Positions 1 to 8,197 are shown, numbered from the stretch's first letter. The stretch is 42,744 nucleotides of DNA from Serratia sp. DD3 (GCF_000496755.2 NZ_AYKS02000008.1:1-42744); one strand, 5' to 3'. The notes: generated from the sequence alone by a model not told the origin. Numbers and translations: made by a program.

Positions 1-41
1 CAATGGGATAGTCCCTTGTTGTCATTAGATAAATGAAAGGA

Positions 42-3000
42 TCAGAAAATAAACAGGTTTTCTTCAATATTAACGATTGCAACTCCTCGCAGAGTAATCT
101 GGCTGTCAAAATAAGACACTATCGTGTCGTTATTCACCGCCTTGAAGTGCAGATCGTCAAAGCTCAAAGCTGAGTTGCTGAACAATATCTTGTCATCTTT
201 AACATTGAAGTCCGCAATAATGTCCTTACCCGCACTGTCGCTGAAAATAAACAGATCGTTGCCCGTGTAGCCGTATAAGGTATCATCACCATACCCACCG
301 ATAATGGTATCTTCACCCTGTGTGCCATGGACCGTATCGTTACCTGCTCCAGCGTCAATATAATTCTCTTTATCTTTGTCATTATTACGGTCGAGATCAA
401 AGGCAAAAATCATGTCATTGCCACCACCAGACTCAATGATGTTATTCCCACCGTAAGCATGAATAATGTCATTCCCGTTCCCGGTCACGATATAGTCATC
501 TGTTCTACTGGTGTGGATCACATTATTGCCATCACCCGTCTGGATCGTGGTTTCGTTGCCACTACCGGCGAGGCGACTTACAGCAGTATCAATGTAATTA
601 TTACCGTTACCCGTGGTAATGCTGTCATTACCGCCGTAGGTGAAGACCGTTTTCTGGCCATCGCCCAGAATCACTGTATCATTACTATAGGAAGTATGAA
701 TTACGTCGCGGCCACCATCGCTGATCACGGTTTTACTGTGACCGATGTCGTCATTGCGGTTACTGGCATTGGCATGGATATTATCGTTCCCGCTGCCTGT
801 CTTGATATAATCATCACCGCCGTAACTGAAAATGGTGTTGCTACCATCACCGGAATCAATCAGATCATTGCTGGCCCCAGTGTGGATCACATCGTTACCA
901 CTGCCAGTGATAACCTTAACGGTATTGCCGCTGCCTTCATTGCGGTTTCTGGCCGTATCAATATAGTTATTACCATTACCCGTAGTAATGGTGTCATTAC
1001 CGCCGTAGGTACGGATAATTTTATTACCGTTGCCTACCATGATTTTGTCATTGCCGTAGGATGTATCAATTATATCTCTGCCATTACCGCTGATGATGGT
1101 CTTAGTGACATTGATATCATCATTGCGGTCTGTGGCGTAAGCCCTAATCGTATTATCGCCGTTACCAACCTTGATACTGTCTGTTCCGCCATAGGTGTAA
1201 ATACGTTTATTGCCATCACCACCTACGATGGTATCGTCGCTGTCCGAGGTTTCGATATAGTCATTGCCTGCACCGCTGTTGATCTGCTTGGTGAAGCCTT
1301 TGTCCAGTTGAAGGTTATTGGAAGCAGCAAAGATATTGTCATTGCCATCCCCAGCAATGATTTCATCATTACCACCGTAACTGCGTACGGTATTATTGCC
1401 TTCACCCAGGTCGATAAAGTCGTCCCCTTTGGCGCCATAGACCGTATCAGAGCCCTCGCCAGCATAGATAATATGACGCGCCTCAGCATCCTCCGTATTG
1501 CCGTTTTTGGCCGCATAGATAATGTCATGGCCTGCACCGGCAAATATAATTTCGCTACCGTTATTGCCATAAATAACGTCATTACCTTCATAACCGTAGA
1601 TAATGTCATTCTGGTCACTGCCAGTCAGGACGTTATTGTTTTGATTACCATAAATAGTGGTATGTTGATCGGCAGGGCCTTGGCCGTAAATCACCAGCTG
1701 CAGTTGGGCATGATTGGTCAACGCAGCTTCATCGCTGATCTGATAGTCGATGGCAATCCGCACTGATTCACCAAAGGCCAGATCGGCATAGGCACCTTGA
1801 TGCTCAAAGATGTATTTCCCATTGGCGGAAATCTGGATGCGCCCCCCTTGTTCCAGGTTAATCCATTCGCCAACGGCGTCCATGCGGTTGCCAACGGCTG
1901 AAACATGAATAGCCTGCGGGTTATAGTCACTATCATTGAGCAGAACATTACCGGTGTCATCCGTGAGGCCTGCGATCACGGTGACACGATCGTCATTGGC
2001 CTCAGGGGCTACAGGCCGCAGCCACATAGGGATATAGCCGGTAATATCCTCCTGTGATACGGGACTACCCATTAGATCTTTCAATAAGTTGACGGCAAAC
2101 TGATACCCCATGTAGGAATATCCTTCCGCATCAAAGTGTACCAGTCCGTTAGACGACTTCTGGAAGTGTTGCATGCTGAAAAACTCAATACGATCAGATG
2201 CATTAGCAGCCTGTTGCAACTCGGCTTCTATTTGTGGTCCTCCTAGGTAAGGAGAAGTTCCACTTGCTATCAATTTGAGGTCTTCCATGGCAAATTCGGT
2301 TTGCATACGGGCAAGCAAGGTGAGCAGCTTCTGGTCATAGTCACTGTGTCGGCCGTAATCATGTTCCCCCTGAGTCCAACCAACGCCACCGATAAATGGC
2401 GCATATCCCTGATCGGCAATCGCCTGTGATGACTTGAGTGTGTTGGTAAAAATGTGGGTGAGCATATCGCCGTTCAGCCAACGAACGATAGAAGTACCGC
2501 CGGATGTGACCTTGGTGAGATAGACCTCTGAGCCTAATGCCTGTGTCAGGTTAACACCAAGAGACAACTCAGAACCCGCCCAACTCTTGGCTGGGGCGGC
2601 GCCAAATTCCAGTGGATTAGTATTTTTATTCGGCGTCAAGCTTTCAAACTGTTTACCCGTCCAGATTTTAACCTGCTCCTGTACGCTACGGAGTTCAGGA
2701 TCAAAATCAGCCACATTTTCCCAACCCGCCATGTTCGACTGGCCAGACAACACAAAGTTATAGCGTGTTTCTGCAATAATCCCCGCATTATTTACCCCAC
2801 CGCTGGCCGTTACGCCTACCACGGCAGGACCTTCGGTATGCATATTGGTGCCAACGACGGCGTTATATTTTGATATGCCGTTTAACAGGGCGCCACCTGA
2901 TCCAGGGGCGGTATAATTCTCAGTGGTGACACCATCGGCGTGATACACCACTGCGCTGGCTCCTTCACCTAGAATATACTGGTTTTTAAACAGCGCCACG

Positions 3001-3155
3001 CCAGATGTTTGAATTGCCCCAGCGGAATTCAATAGGACAATAATGCTATTTTCGCCCCCAGCATAAACAGCAGTAGCCAAATCCATGGGGCTATTCTCGG
3101 TTCCCAGCGCATTTTTAGTGCCATTGGCACTTACATAGATAACATTTAACGACAT
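42..3155 (-). CDS. Secreted RTX protein with N-terminal SGNH/GDSL-type esterase domain
   Basis: The 1037-residue product has no Sec signal peptide. Residues about 132-360 carry SGNH-hydrolase blocks of the sialate-O-acetylesterase/DUF303 type: GQSNM at 138-142 with Ser140 as likely nucleophile, a Gly-Gly at 219-220, WTQGEHD at 260-266, and VHFD with His340. The usual DxxH aspartate is not at its normal place, so the third triad member is uncertain. Residues 385-495 look like a cadherin/VCBS-type beta domain with an NDD...LLND start. Residues 500-965 are glycine/aspartate-rich RTX calcium-binding nonapeptides. The last 70 residues form a typical type I secretion tail ending in LFIF. The likely role is export through an ABC/HlyD/TolC system followed by calcium-driven folding and ester cleavage on a glycan or lipid. 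No type I secretion genes are visible here. The start follows GAGGG and a strong promoter. Substrate unknown. Confidence 0.85.
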   Translation of the reverse strand: MSLNVIYVSANGTKNALGTENSPMDLATAVYAGGENSIIVLLNSAGAIQTSGVALFKNQYILGEGASAVVYHADGVTTENYTAPGSGGALLNGISKYNAVVGTNMHTEGPAVVGVTASGGVNNAGIIAETRYNFVLSGQSNMAGWENVADFDPELRSVQEQVKIWTGKQFESLTPNKNTNPLEFGAAPAKSWAGSELSLGVNLTQALGSEVYLTKVTSGGTSIVRWLNGDMLTHIFTNTLKSSQAIADQGYAPFIGGVGWTQGEHDYGRHSDYDQKLLTLLARMQTEFAMEDLKLIASGTSPYLGGPQIEAELQQAANASDRIEFFSMQHFQKSSNGLVHFDAEGYSYMGYQFAVNLLKDLMGSPVSQEDITGYIPMWLRPVAPEANDDRVTVIAGLTDDTGNVLLNDSDYNPQAIHVSAVGNRMDAVGEWINLEQGGRIQISANGKYIFEHQGAYADLAFGESVRIAIDYQISDEAALTNHAQLQLVIYGQGPADQHTTIYGNQNNNVLTGSDQNDIIYGYEGNDVIYGNNGSEIIFAGAGHDIIYAAKNGNTEDAEARHIIYAGEGSDTVYGAKGDDFIDLGEGNNTVRSYGGNDEIIAGDGNDNIFAASNNLQLDKGFTKQINSGAGNDYIETSDSDDTIVGGDGNKRIYTYGGTDSIKVGNGDNTIRAYATDRNDDINVTKTIISGNGRDIIDTSYGNDKIMVGNGNKIIRTYGGNDTITTGNGNNYIDTARNRNEGSGNTVKVITGSGNDVIHTGASNDLIDSGDGSNTIFSYGGDDYIKTGSGNDNIHANASNRNDDIGHSKTVISDGGRDVIHTSYSNDTVILGDGQKTVFTYGGNDSITTGNGNNYIDTAVSRLAGSGNETTIQTGDGNNVIHTSRTDDYIVTGNGNDIIHAYGGNNIIESGGGNDMIFAFDLDRNNDKDKENYIDAGAGNDTVHGTQGEDTIIGGYGDDTLYGYTGNDLFIFSDSAGKDIIADFNVKDDKILFSNSALSFDDLHFKAVNNDTIVSYFDSQITLRGVAIVNIEENLFIF
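324..1433 (-). repeat. Six 61-62-residue RTX super-repeats inside the RTX gene
   Basis: Protein residues 575-944 divide into six consecutive units with boundaries at 575, 637, 699, 760, 822 and 883, of lengths 62, 62, 61, 62, 61 and 62. Each unit has the same layout: a D-D/N-D start, G-D/N-G-N, then YGG-N/D-D at unit positions 19-23, a second G-N-G-N near 30, a variable Asn/Arg/Asp-rich insert at 37-48, and a closing S-G-x-G-x-D-hydrophobic-I-H/D-T. Units 2 and 4 resemble each other most, as do 3 and 5, which suggests a duplicated pair. This lies above the ordinary nine-residue RTX period. Confidence 0.85.
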
Positions 3156-3240
3156 AATTCCCTCTACGTTACAACCAACACCATCATGGTGCCGACCTTA
3201 TTAATCAGTTTGAAACAGCGATAATAAAAACAGGCCAAAA

Positions 3241-3269
3241 AGTATACGGAGAGGTGAGCGTTTTTTCAA
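3241..3269 (-). promoter_or_regulatory. Sigma70 promoter of the RTX gene, with duplicated A-tract box
   Basis: On the minus strand TTGAAA (3264-3269) and TATACT (3241-3246) are separated by exactly 17 bases, a near-consensus sigma70 promoter placed about 80 bases before the RTX start codon. The -35 lies within an 11-base direct repeat, CGTTTTTTCAA on the plus strand, at 3259-3269 and 3270-3280. The phased A-tracts probably bend the DNA or act like an UP element. Confidence 0.65.
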
Positions 3270-3280
3270 CGTTTTTTCAA

Positions 3281-3536
3281 AGAAAATTCTTAGTCAGGGC
3301 GTAATTAACGATAGCCCGTCTGCGCAGATGCCTCAGACGGGTTCCGAACGTGCCTGTTGATAAACCCTCGGCTTACCAGCGCAGAGCGTAAGTCACGGTT
3401 ACACATTAGCATTGCTGGAAAGCAGCATTTTTACGCCGAACATGCAAGGTAGAAGCAGGGTGTGTTAGTCGCGGGAGGCCGATCACTGCCTTCCTACCGC
3501 GATCCAATAATCCGCCTGCAGACGGGCGGAAGTGTG
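3281..3536. other. Intergenic region between the RTX promoter and ttcA, with hairpins
   Basis: No gene is seen. Three inverted repeats are visible: CCCGTCTG/CAGACGGG around 3316-3342, CGCGG-GAGGC/GCCTTCC-TA-CCGCG around 3470-3501, and the short palindrome CCGCCTGCAGACGGGCGG at 3511-3528. The last two lie just past the ttcA stop and may end its transcript, although neither is followed by a clear T-tract. Confidence 0.5.
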
Positions 3537-4469
3537 CTATTTAATTTCCAATACGTTCAGGCGTTCAAGGGTTGGCGAGTCCTCATCTTCAGGCTGCCAG
3601 CCCATCGGTTGCAGGGGCAACTCTTCACGATCAAAAGCCAGATCCCCTCCATTGATAACTTCACTGCCGTGGTGAATATTTTTAAAATCGAACAGTTCGG
3701 TATCACAAAGATGGGAAGGCACCACATTTCGCATGGCACTGAACATGGTTTCGATGCGGCCAGGATAGCGTTTATCCCAGTCACGCAGCATATCGCCAAC
3801 CACCTGACGCTGCAGGTTGGGTTGTGAACCACACAAGTTGCACGGAATAATGGGGAATTGTCTTGCCTGGGCAAAACGCTCAATGTCTTTTTCGCGACAG
3901 TAGGCTAAAGGGCGGATCACAATATGTTTACCATCATCACTCATCAACTTTGGAGGCATACCTTTCAGTTTGCCGCCGTAAAACATATTCAAGAACAGCG
4001 TCTGTAAAATGTCGTCACGGTGATGGCCGAGAGCAATTTTGGTGGCACCAAGCTCAGTGGCGGTGCGATAAAGAATGCCACGGCGTAAGCGAGAACAGAG
4101 AGAACAGGTGGTTTTACCTTCAGGGATTTTCTCTTTAACGATAGCGTAAGTATTCTCTTCAACAATCTGGTATTCAATGCCTAGGCTTGCCAGATATTCT
4201 GGCAAAATATGCTCAGGGAAACCGGGTTGTTTTTGGTCAAGGTTTACAGCAATCAGTGAAAAGTTGACCGGTGCACTTTGCTGCAGATTGCGCAGGATCT
4301 CCAGCATGGTATAGCTGTCTTTACCACCTGACAGGCAAACCATGATGCGATCACCTTCTTCAATCATATTGAAATCCGCGATCGCTTCCCCGACGTTACG
4401 GCGCAGGCGTTTTTGCAATTTGTTCAGGTTGTACTGCTCATTAGGTTTAATTACTTGATTTTCATTCAT
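3537..4469 (-). CDS. ttcA: tRNA 2-thiocytidine(32) synthetase TtcA
   Basis: TtcA thiolates cytidine 32 in certain tRNAs, using ATP and a [4Fe-4S] cluster. The 310-residue protein, close to the E. coli length, has the PP-loop SGGKDS at 47-52 and the cluster cysteines in CSLC (Cys122, Cys125) and CNLC (Cys213). The GHHRDD segment at 148-153 is also typical. The start ATG follows GAGAAG with six bases between. Only 47 bases separate this start from the stop of an integrase remnant on the same strand, so the native upstream sequence was probably replaced by phage DNA. The E. coli Rac prophage sits at the same side of ttcA. Confidence 0.97.
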   Translation of the reverse strand: MNENQVIKPNEQYNLNKLQKRLRRNVGEAIADFNMIEEGDRIMVCLSGGKDSYTMLEILRNLQQSAPVNFSLIAVNLDQKQPGFPEHILPEYLASLGIEYQIVEENTYAIVKEKIPEGKTTCSLCSRLRRGILYRTATELGATKIALGHHRDDILQTLFLNMFYGGKLKGMPPKLMSDDGKHIVIRPLAYCREKDIERFAQARQFPIIPCNLCGSQPNLQRQVVGDMLRDWDKRYPGRIETMFSAMRNVVPSHLCDTELFDFKNIHHGSEVINGGDLAFDREELPLQPMGWQPEDEDSPTLERLNVLEIK

Positions 4470-4488
4470 TTGTTACTTCTCAAATCTC

Positions 4489-4513
4489 AAAAGGGGCAAA
4501 GTTGGGGCAAAAC
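4489..4513. other. Candidate prophage attachment / integrase-binding region
   Basis: Between the integrase remnant and ttcA, the motif GGGGCAAA occurs twice 11 bases apart (4493-4500 and 4504-4511). The 11-mer AAAAGGGGCAA at 4489-4499 recurs exactly at 7747-7757, in each case followed within a few bases by CGTATTA. The position is where an attL site or integrase arm sites would be expected. A match this short could arise by chance. Confidence 0.3.
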
Positions 4514-4516
4514 GTA

Positions 4517-4807
4517 TTACTGAGCAAGCTTGGCGTTGAGCATGTTCACCTGTTCATTATTCAGTTCTTCGAACCATGTTCCGTAAATCTCGTACACCAT
4601 CTGCGCGTTATCATGCCCCATCTGATTAGCGATAAAAGAGGGGTTTGCACCGGCCGACAATAACCAGCATGCGAAAGTATGTCGTGTATGGTACGGATTA
4701 CGCCGCCGAATACCAGCGTGTTTTACAGCGGCATTCCATCTGGCACCAATCGAGGATAATGAGTAATACGGTTTTTGTTCCCCTTTAGCTTGCCACGGCA
4801 TAAACAC
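4517..4807 (-). pseudogene. C-terminal remnant of a lambdoid phage tyrosine integrase
   Basis: Only about the last 96 residues of a tyrosine recombinase remain; the DNA-binding part and the first catalytic arginine are missing. What is left includes the NPYHTRHTFA box (second catalytic Arg at fragment position 42), the QMGH box (His65) and the nucleophile region IYGTW (Tyr75), in the style of integrases whose active site reads NPYQTRHTYAS. The reading frame stays open through its natural C-terminus and stops 47 bases before ttcA. At its broken 5' end it abuts, head to head, a tail-gene remnant on the other strand, marking a large internal deletion near 4800. It cannot be active alone. Confidence 0.85.
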
Positions 4808-5160
4808 AAAATGGAGTTTCTATTTTTCCGTGTGCCCATACATGGCTTCTGGGATTGTTACGCCATCATCCGCGATTGGTACCAGCTTGAGCGAGACGCA
4901 ACGTTGCAAAACTTCAGCGGGCAGACGGGTGGTGGAGCCGGGGTGAAAACCTCTACATGCAGCACTATGCCGAAGCCGGTTTTGTACCGACTGCCGATGA
5001 TCTGCAGATTGGCGATGTAATCATTATGCAGATACGAGCGGATGAGCCGAACCATGCCGGTGTTTACATCGGTGATGGAATGATGATCCACCATATGTAC
5101 GGCCAGCTTAGCCAGCGCGTGCCGTATGATGGGTATTGGCAATATCGGACAATTATCTAA
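4805..5160 (+). pseudogene. Frameshifted NlpC/P60 tail assembly gene (lambda K-like)
   Basis: The upstream part reads HGFWDCYAIIRDWYQLE, which is the cysteine box of phage tail assembly protein K (NlpC/P60 peptidase). The matching continuation GENLYMQHYAEAGF, then GDVIIMQIRADEPNHAGVYIGDG and the conserved end LSQRVPYDGYWQ, lies in another frame. The shift falls in or near the G-run at about 4938-4945, so a single-base indel would explain it. The beginning of the gene is also lost at the junction with the integrase remnant. In lambda-type phages K degrades or processes peptidoglycan at the tail tip and lies at the opposite end of the prophage from int. Its presence next to int therefore shows that most of the prophage was deleted. 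Confidence 0.85.
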
Positions 5161-5290
5161 CTTCGATATTATCGGTCCGTATCGGGTGCGGATACCGCTG
5201 TTATAGACGTGTTCAGCACCCCATCGAATAGTGTTTCTGTCGTCAAGCGGTGATATCATGTAGCAGATTATGACCAATAGGGATAGGGAT

Positions 5291-5698
5291 GTGAAAAAAA
5301 TACTTCTGGCTCTGACTGCTCTGACTTTGGCTGGTTGTGCTCGTCCATATGGACCAGCGGAAGAGATTCTAAATAAAGAAATAGTCATACCCAAAAATGG
5401 TACGCAACAAACAAAAGTTACCGTGACAAGAAATAAACAATTTATTGGCGCGGGGAGCGGGGGAGTGTGTAAATTCCTTATTGCTATCGATGATGAAAAT
5501 GTTGCCGTTTTGAAACAAAACCAGTTTGTTACGGCTTATCTTGCTAATGGTCCTCATAAGCTTCGTGTCAGTAATGAATGTAATGTATTAACTATGGGAA
5601 TGAGAAAAACCCTTGATTTAGTAGCTGACGGAACACCTCAGGAATATATAAGCGAGGTGGGTTTCTGGGGGCAATACAGAATGTGGCGAGTTAAATAA
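5291..5698 (+). CDS. Phage-type outer lipoprotein, function unknown
   Basis: I choose the GTG at 5291, preceded by AGGGAT about eight bases upstream, because it gives a compact lipoprotein signal: two lysines, a hydrophobic stretch and lobox LAGC with Cys16. An in-frame ATG at 5270 would add seven residues before the signal. The mature part of about 120 residues is probably periplasmic or membrane-anchored. It has two cysteines (in GGVCKF and NECNVL) and a compact beta-rich pattern. Position directly after the K remnant fits the small lipoproteins found among tail genes of lambdoid prophages. It may be a surviving cargo gene. It ends in a good terminator. No enzymatic motif is seen. Confidence 0.7.
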   Translation: MKKILLALTALTLAGCARPYGPAEEILNKEIVIPKNGTQQTKVTVTRNKQFIGAGSGGVCKFLIAIDDENVAVLKQNQFVTAYLANGPHKLRVSNECNVLTMGMRKTLDLVADGTPQEYISEVGFWGQYRMWRVK

Positions 5699-5707
5699 TC
5701 AACTATA

Positions 5708-5729
5708 GGTCACTTAGGTGGCCTTTTTT
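5708..5729 (+). terminator. Rho-independent terminator after the phage lipoprotein gene
   Basis: GGTCAC (5708-5713), loop TTAG and GTGGCC (5718-5723) form a six-pair stem with one G-T pair, followed by six T residues (5724-5729). Confidence 0.85.
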
Positions 5730-5805
5730 ATTGGATAAAATATGAACTCCACCACACATGAATATCGTGGGAAGGCATACAGTGGCACCGTATGCCTATC
5801 GGTTA

Positions 5806-7176
5806 TCAGCGCCGACCATCATAGAGTTTGGCGATTTCTGTTGCAGCTTTCTCTATACCAGGATAAACCGTACTTTCGTTGATGCCGAAGCGGCTGAGCT
5901 GCTGCATCAGGCATTCCTTGTTTCTAATCACCAGTTTTCTGACGTTCAGCGTACTTAGCCCCGTTTCTGGTAGGTCCACGTTTTCGCCAAATAAGAGGAA
6001 CGCTCCAGACTGAGACGAAATGCGGGCGTTGCTGAGCCGCCCTTTAACCAAAACGATTTTACTCAGATGTGCCGGATCGATAATGTTTTTGAAATAGGAC
6101 TTCTCATCACGGATCAGATGAAGCAAATGCTCGCACTCTTCGGTGGCATTAAATGCCTGAGTCGCCAAGCTGGTATTCAGGTTGCTTTTGATACGTGATG
6201 GAAGTCGGGAAAGATTGGCTATACAACTTACGGTATCGGAGTCGAAAAACTTAATTTCACTTTTGGGTGCCGTTAATATAATGACGTTGCCATCAATTTC
6301 ATTTCCATCTTTATCTCGTTTGATTTTTGAACACGCGAAATAGAGTGCGATAAGCGGGTTAGTTGAGACGTCAAGCAGGCGCGTGGGTAAGCCATAATGT
6401 TGCATGCGTACAAGCTTATCCAGCATATAGCGGTCATCTCTGAACTCGGCGGGTTGAACCGTCAGCAGCTCGGTAATCATATCCGATTCGTGATGTCGGT
6501 AGCGATAGTTACCCTGCTTATCTTTGCGGAACAGCGAAGGTTCTAACTGATAGCTGATGTCGGAGTGACCCCGGTAAAACACCTCTTCATTATTTTCCTG
6601 AGGATGATTCAGTATGATTTTTAGATATTGATTGATATCCGAAATTACCTCAAGGTCTTCATTATTGTCAGGTGCTTCGGTTTTAACCGCAGCGGAAGCT
6701 TCAGGGGCTAATACACTGAGACCTAATATATCGAAAAACTCTTTAACGTCTATATCCTTGACTGCCCAGAAATTTCTGTTCAGCCCGAAGCTGCCCAGCT
6801 CCAGCTTCCTGACGTATTCTTTTTCACTGGTTAATAACTCTTTGCCGATGATACCGGTTAACTCATAGTTAAAAGCCAGAACTTTTTCTCGCTTTATAGT
6901 TATTGCTCTGATGTTATTTATTCTTCCAATACTGATATGGCTGTAATAACCGTCTGTATCGCCTTCCTCATCAACTTCAAACTCCGGCTCTGTCATAAAG
7001 ATGACCGGCAGTTCCTGAAGAAACTGATAGGTTTTGCTGGTCAGGGGGAGCAGTTTATTTCTGAGTGAGTCAGGGGTGGATTCAAAAAGCCGAGAAACCG
7101 GAAAAGACGCTTCACCGCGATCGTCAGAGAAAAAACTGTGATAATCGGGATTACCGACCACGATAAGATTCAACAT
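5806..7176 (-). CDS. FRG-domain protein
   Basis: This 456-residue protein has a C-terminal FRG domain, named for its F/Y-R-G motif. FYRGHSD is at 200-206, the paired EPSLFR and HHESDM segments follow, and the conserved block MQHYGLPTRLLD with NPLIALYFA spans 258-281. The N-terminal 150 residues, starting LNLIVVGNPDY, match nothing I know and may be a separate sensing or binding domain. The function of FRG domains is not established; they often occur in mobile or defence-like neighbourhoods. I place the start at 7176 because CAAGGA at 7185-7190 lies eight bases upstream, which makes the in-frame ATG at 7185 unlikely. It stands alone between prophage remains and a small winged-helix ORF, so it is probably acquired cargo. 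Confidence 0.8.
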   Translation of the reverse strand: MLNLIVVGNPDYHSFFSDDRGEASFPVSRLFESTPDSLRNKLLPLTSKTYQFLQELPVIFMTEPEFEVDEEGDTDGYYSHISIGRINNIRAITIKREKVLAFNYELTGIIGKELLTSEKEYVRKLELGSFGLNRNFWAVKDIDVKEFFDILGLSVLAPEASAAVKTEAPDNNEDLEVISDINQYLKIILNHPQENNEEVFYRGHSDISYQLEPSLFRKDKQGNYRYRHHESDMITELLTVQPAEFRDDRYMLDKLVRMQHYGLPTRLLDVSTNPLIALYFACSKIKRDKDGNEIDGNVIILTAPKSEIKFFDSDTVSCIANLSRLPSRIKSNLNTSLATQAFNATEECEHLLHLIRDEKSYFKNIIDPAHLSKIVLVKGRLSNARISSQSGAFLLFGENVDLPETGLSTLNVRKLVIRNKECLMQQLSRFGINESTVYPGIEKAATEIAKLYDGRR

Positions 7177-7401
7177 GTATGTCATCCTTGCATGAGTTAC
7201 ATTGTATTTTCATTATGCCAGAAATGGTTAATTTTTAAACATTGCGTAATCTGTGCCTCGCGGATTCACATAGAACGCTGTTAGCAATGTCCGCTTCACG
7301 CTCGAAGCAGACCGAGATCAGCAAACATTGTCTTGATCTGTGCCAAAGCGGACCTTGCTAGTATCAAGGTATATTATCAATGGAATAGCTCAGGAGATAT
7401 G

Positions 7402-7644
7402 ATGGTAACTAAAGAAAGCTTGAAACAATGGATCATTGAGTGTCTTCAAGAGCGGAATGGCAGTGCCAGGCCTCGTGAAGTCTCAAAGTACGTCTGGGAT
7501 AACTATGAAGCAGACCTCAAAAATTCAGGTGATATGTTGTACACGTGGCAATATGATATTCGTTGGGCTGCTCAACAATTGAGAGACGAGGGCACTCTTA
7601 GACCAGTAAATAGGCGTAAAGATTTGCCATGGGAATTAGCTTAA
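7402..7644 (+). CDS. Small winged-helix-like protein
   Basis: The product has 80 residues if translation begins at the second of two adjacent ATGs, five bases after AGGAG (7392-7396). Its pattern, with helices KQWIIECLQE and REVSKYVWD followed by WQYDIRWAAQQLRDEGTL, resembles the winged-helix N-terminal domain of Mrr-type restriction enzymes and related small proteins. No nuclease domain is attached. It starts 226 bases from the divergent FRG gene and could regulate it, which is an inference from position only. A longer reading from 7333 would lack a ribosome site. Confidence 0.65.
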   Translation: MVTKESLKQWIIECLQERNGSARPREVSKYVWDNYEADLKNSGDMLYTWQYDIRWAAQQLRDEGTLRPVNRRKDLPWELA

Positions 7645-8001
7645 TCAAAGTAATCACGTCAGCTCCTCGCTCAAAGCTGGCTGTTAGTTTTGAGCCCGTG
7701 CTGCAAGAGATTTGCAAGTAAAAAACTATAGGCTTTAAGAGCAATAAAAAGGGGCAATGCGTATTATACCTAAGTCGCTGTAAGTTGCAGTCTCTGCCCG
7801 ATGCAGATAGTAGGATGGGCGTTAAAGGGATAGGGTGTGGCTGTTAAGTCCTCTTGTTTTTGATCATTCACAACCCCTATTGCGGATTGATAGCCAAAAA
7901 ATGGCTTGGCAACACAAAGAGAGAAGAAAAAACAATTGAAAAGCCTAATCATCAGCATTTAAGCGTACACTGGGATCCAACGTCTCTACTGGATAAAAGA
8001 T
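7645..8001. other. Intergenic stretch with second copy of a candidate att repeat
   Basis: No convincing gene is present in this 357-base stretch. It contains AAAAGGGGCAA at 7747-7757, identical to 4489-4499 beside ttcA, followed by GCGTATTA. If the pair is real, it brackets a 3.3-kb island holding the prophage remnants, the FRG gene and the winged-helix gene. Confidence 0.3.
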
Positions 8002-8169
8002 ATGTCTATCTTTGATAGCTTTAAGATGTTTGGTAGCAAATCAGTAGATGTTAGATGTCCTAAATGTTCGCGCACTGCTCAACAGAGTACGCATAAATCA
8101 AGAAAAAATATGACGATGATTTGCCCCCACTGTGGCTATTACTTTCGACGTGGAGACGATAAGCCATAA
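8002..8169 (+). CDS. Small zinc-ribbon protein, YnfU-like
   Basis: A 55-residue ORF starts MSIFDSFKMFGSKS and carries two CxxC knuckles, CPKC at 19-22 and CPHC at 41-44, the classic spacing of a zinc ribbon. The length, the beginning and the pair of knuckles recall the YnfU family of small zinc-binding proteins, one of which is encoded in a cryptic E. coli prophage. The role is unknown; a structural or RNA/DNA-binding ribbon is possible. A strong inverted repeat follows the stop after five bases. Confidence 0.75.
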   Translation: MSIFDSFKMFGSKSVDVRCPKCSRTAQQSTHKSRKNMTMICPHCGYYFRRGDDKP

Positions 8170-8174
8170 TTTAA

Positions 8175-8197
8175 GGCTCCGTTTGTTAAACGGAGCC
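8175..8197. terminator. Perfect hairpin between the zinc-ribbon and nitroreductase genes
   Basis: GGCTCCGTTT (8175-8184) and AAACGGAGCC (8188-8197) form a ten-pair perfect stem with loop GTT. It lies between two converging genes. There is no T-tract on the plus strand and only scattered Ts on the minus strand, so it is a probable but atypical bidirectional terminator. Confidence 0.55.

Noticed and set aside
327..1766. Long 479-codon open frame on the plus strand
   Set aside because: It lies entirely antisense to the RTX repeats. Asp/Asn/Gly/Ile-rich repeats give few stop codons on the opposite strand, and the translation is low-complexity Ile/Val/Thr with no ribosome site.
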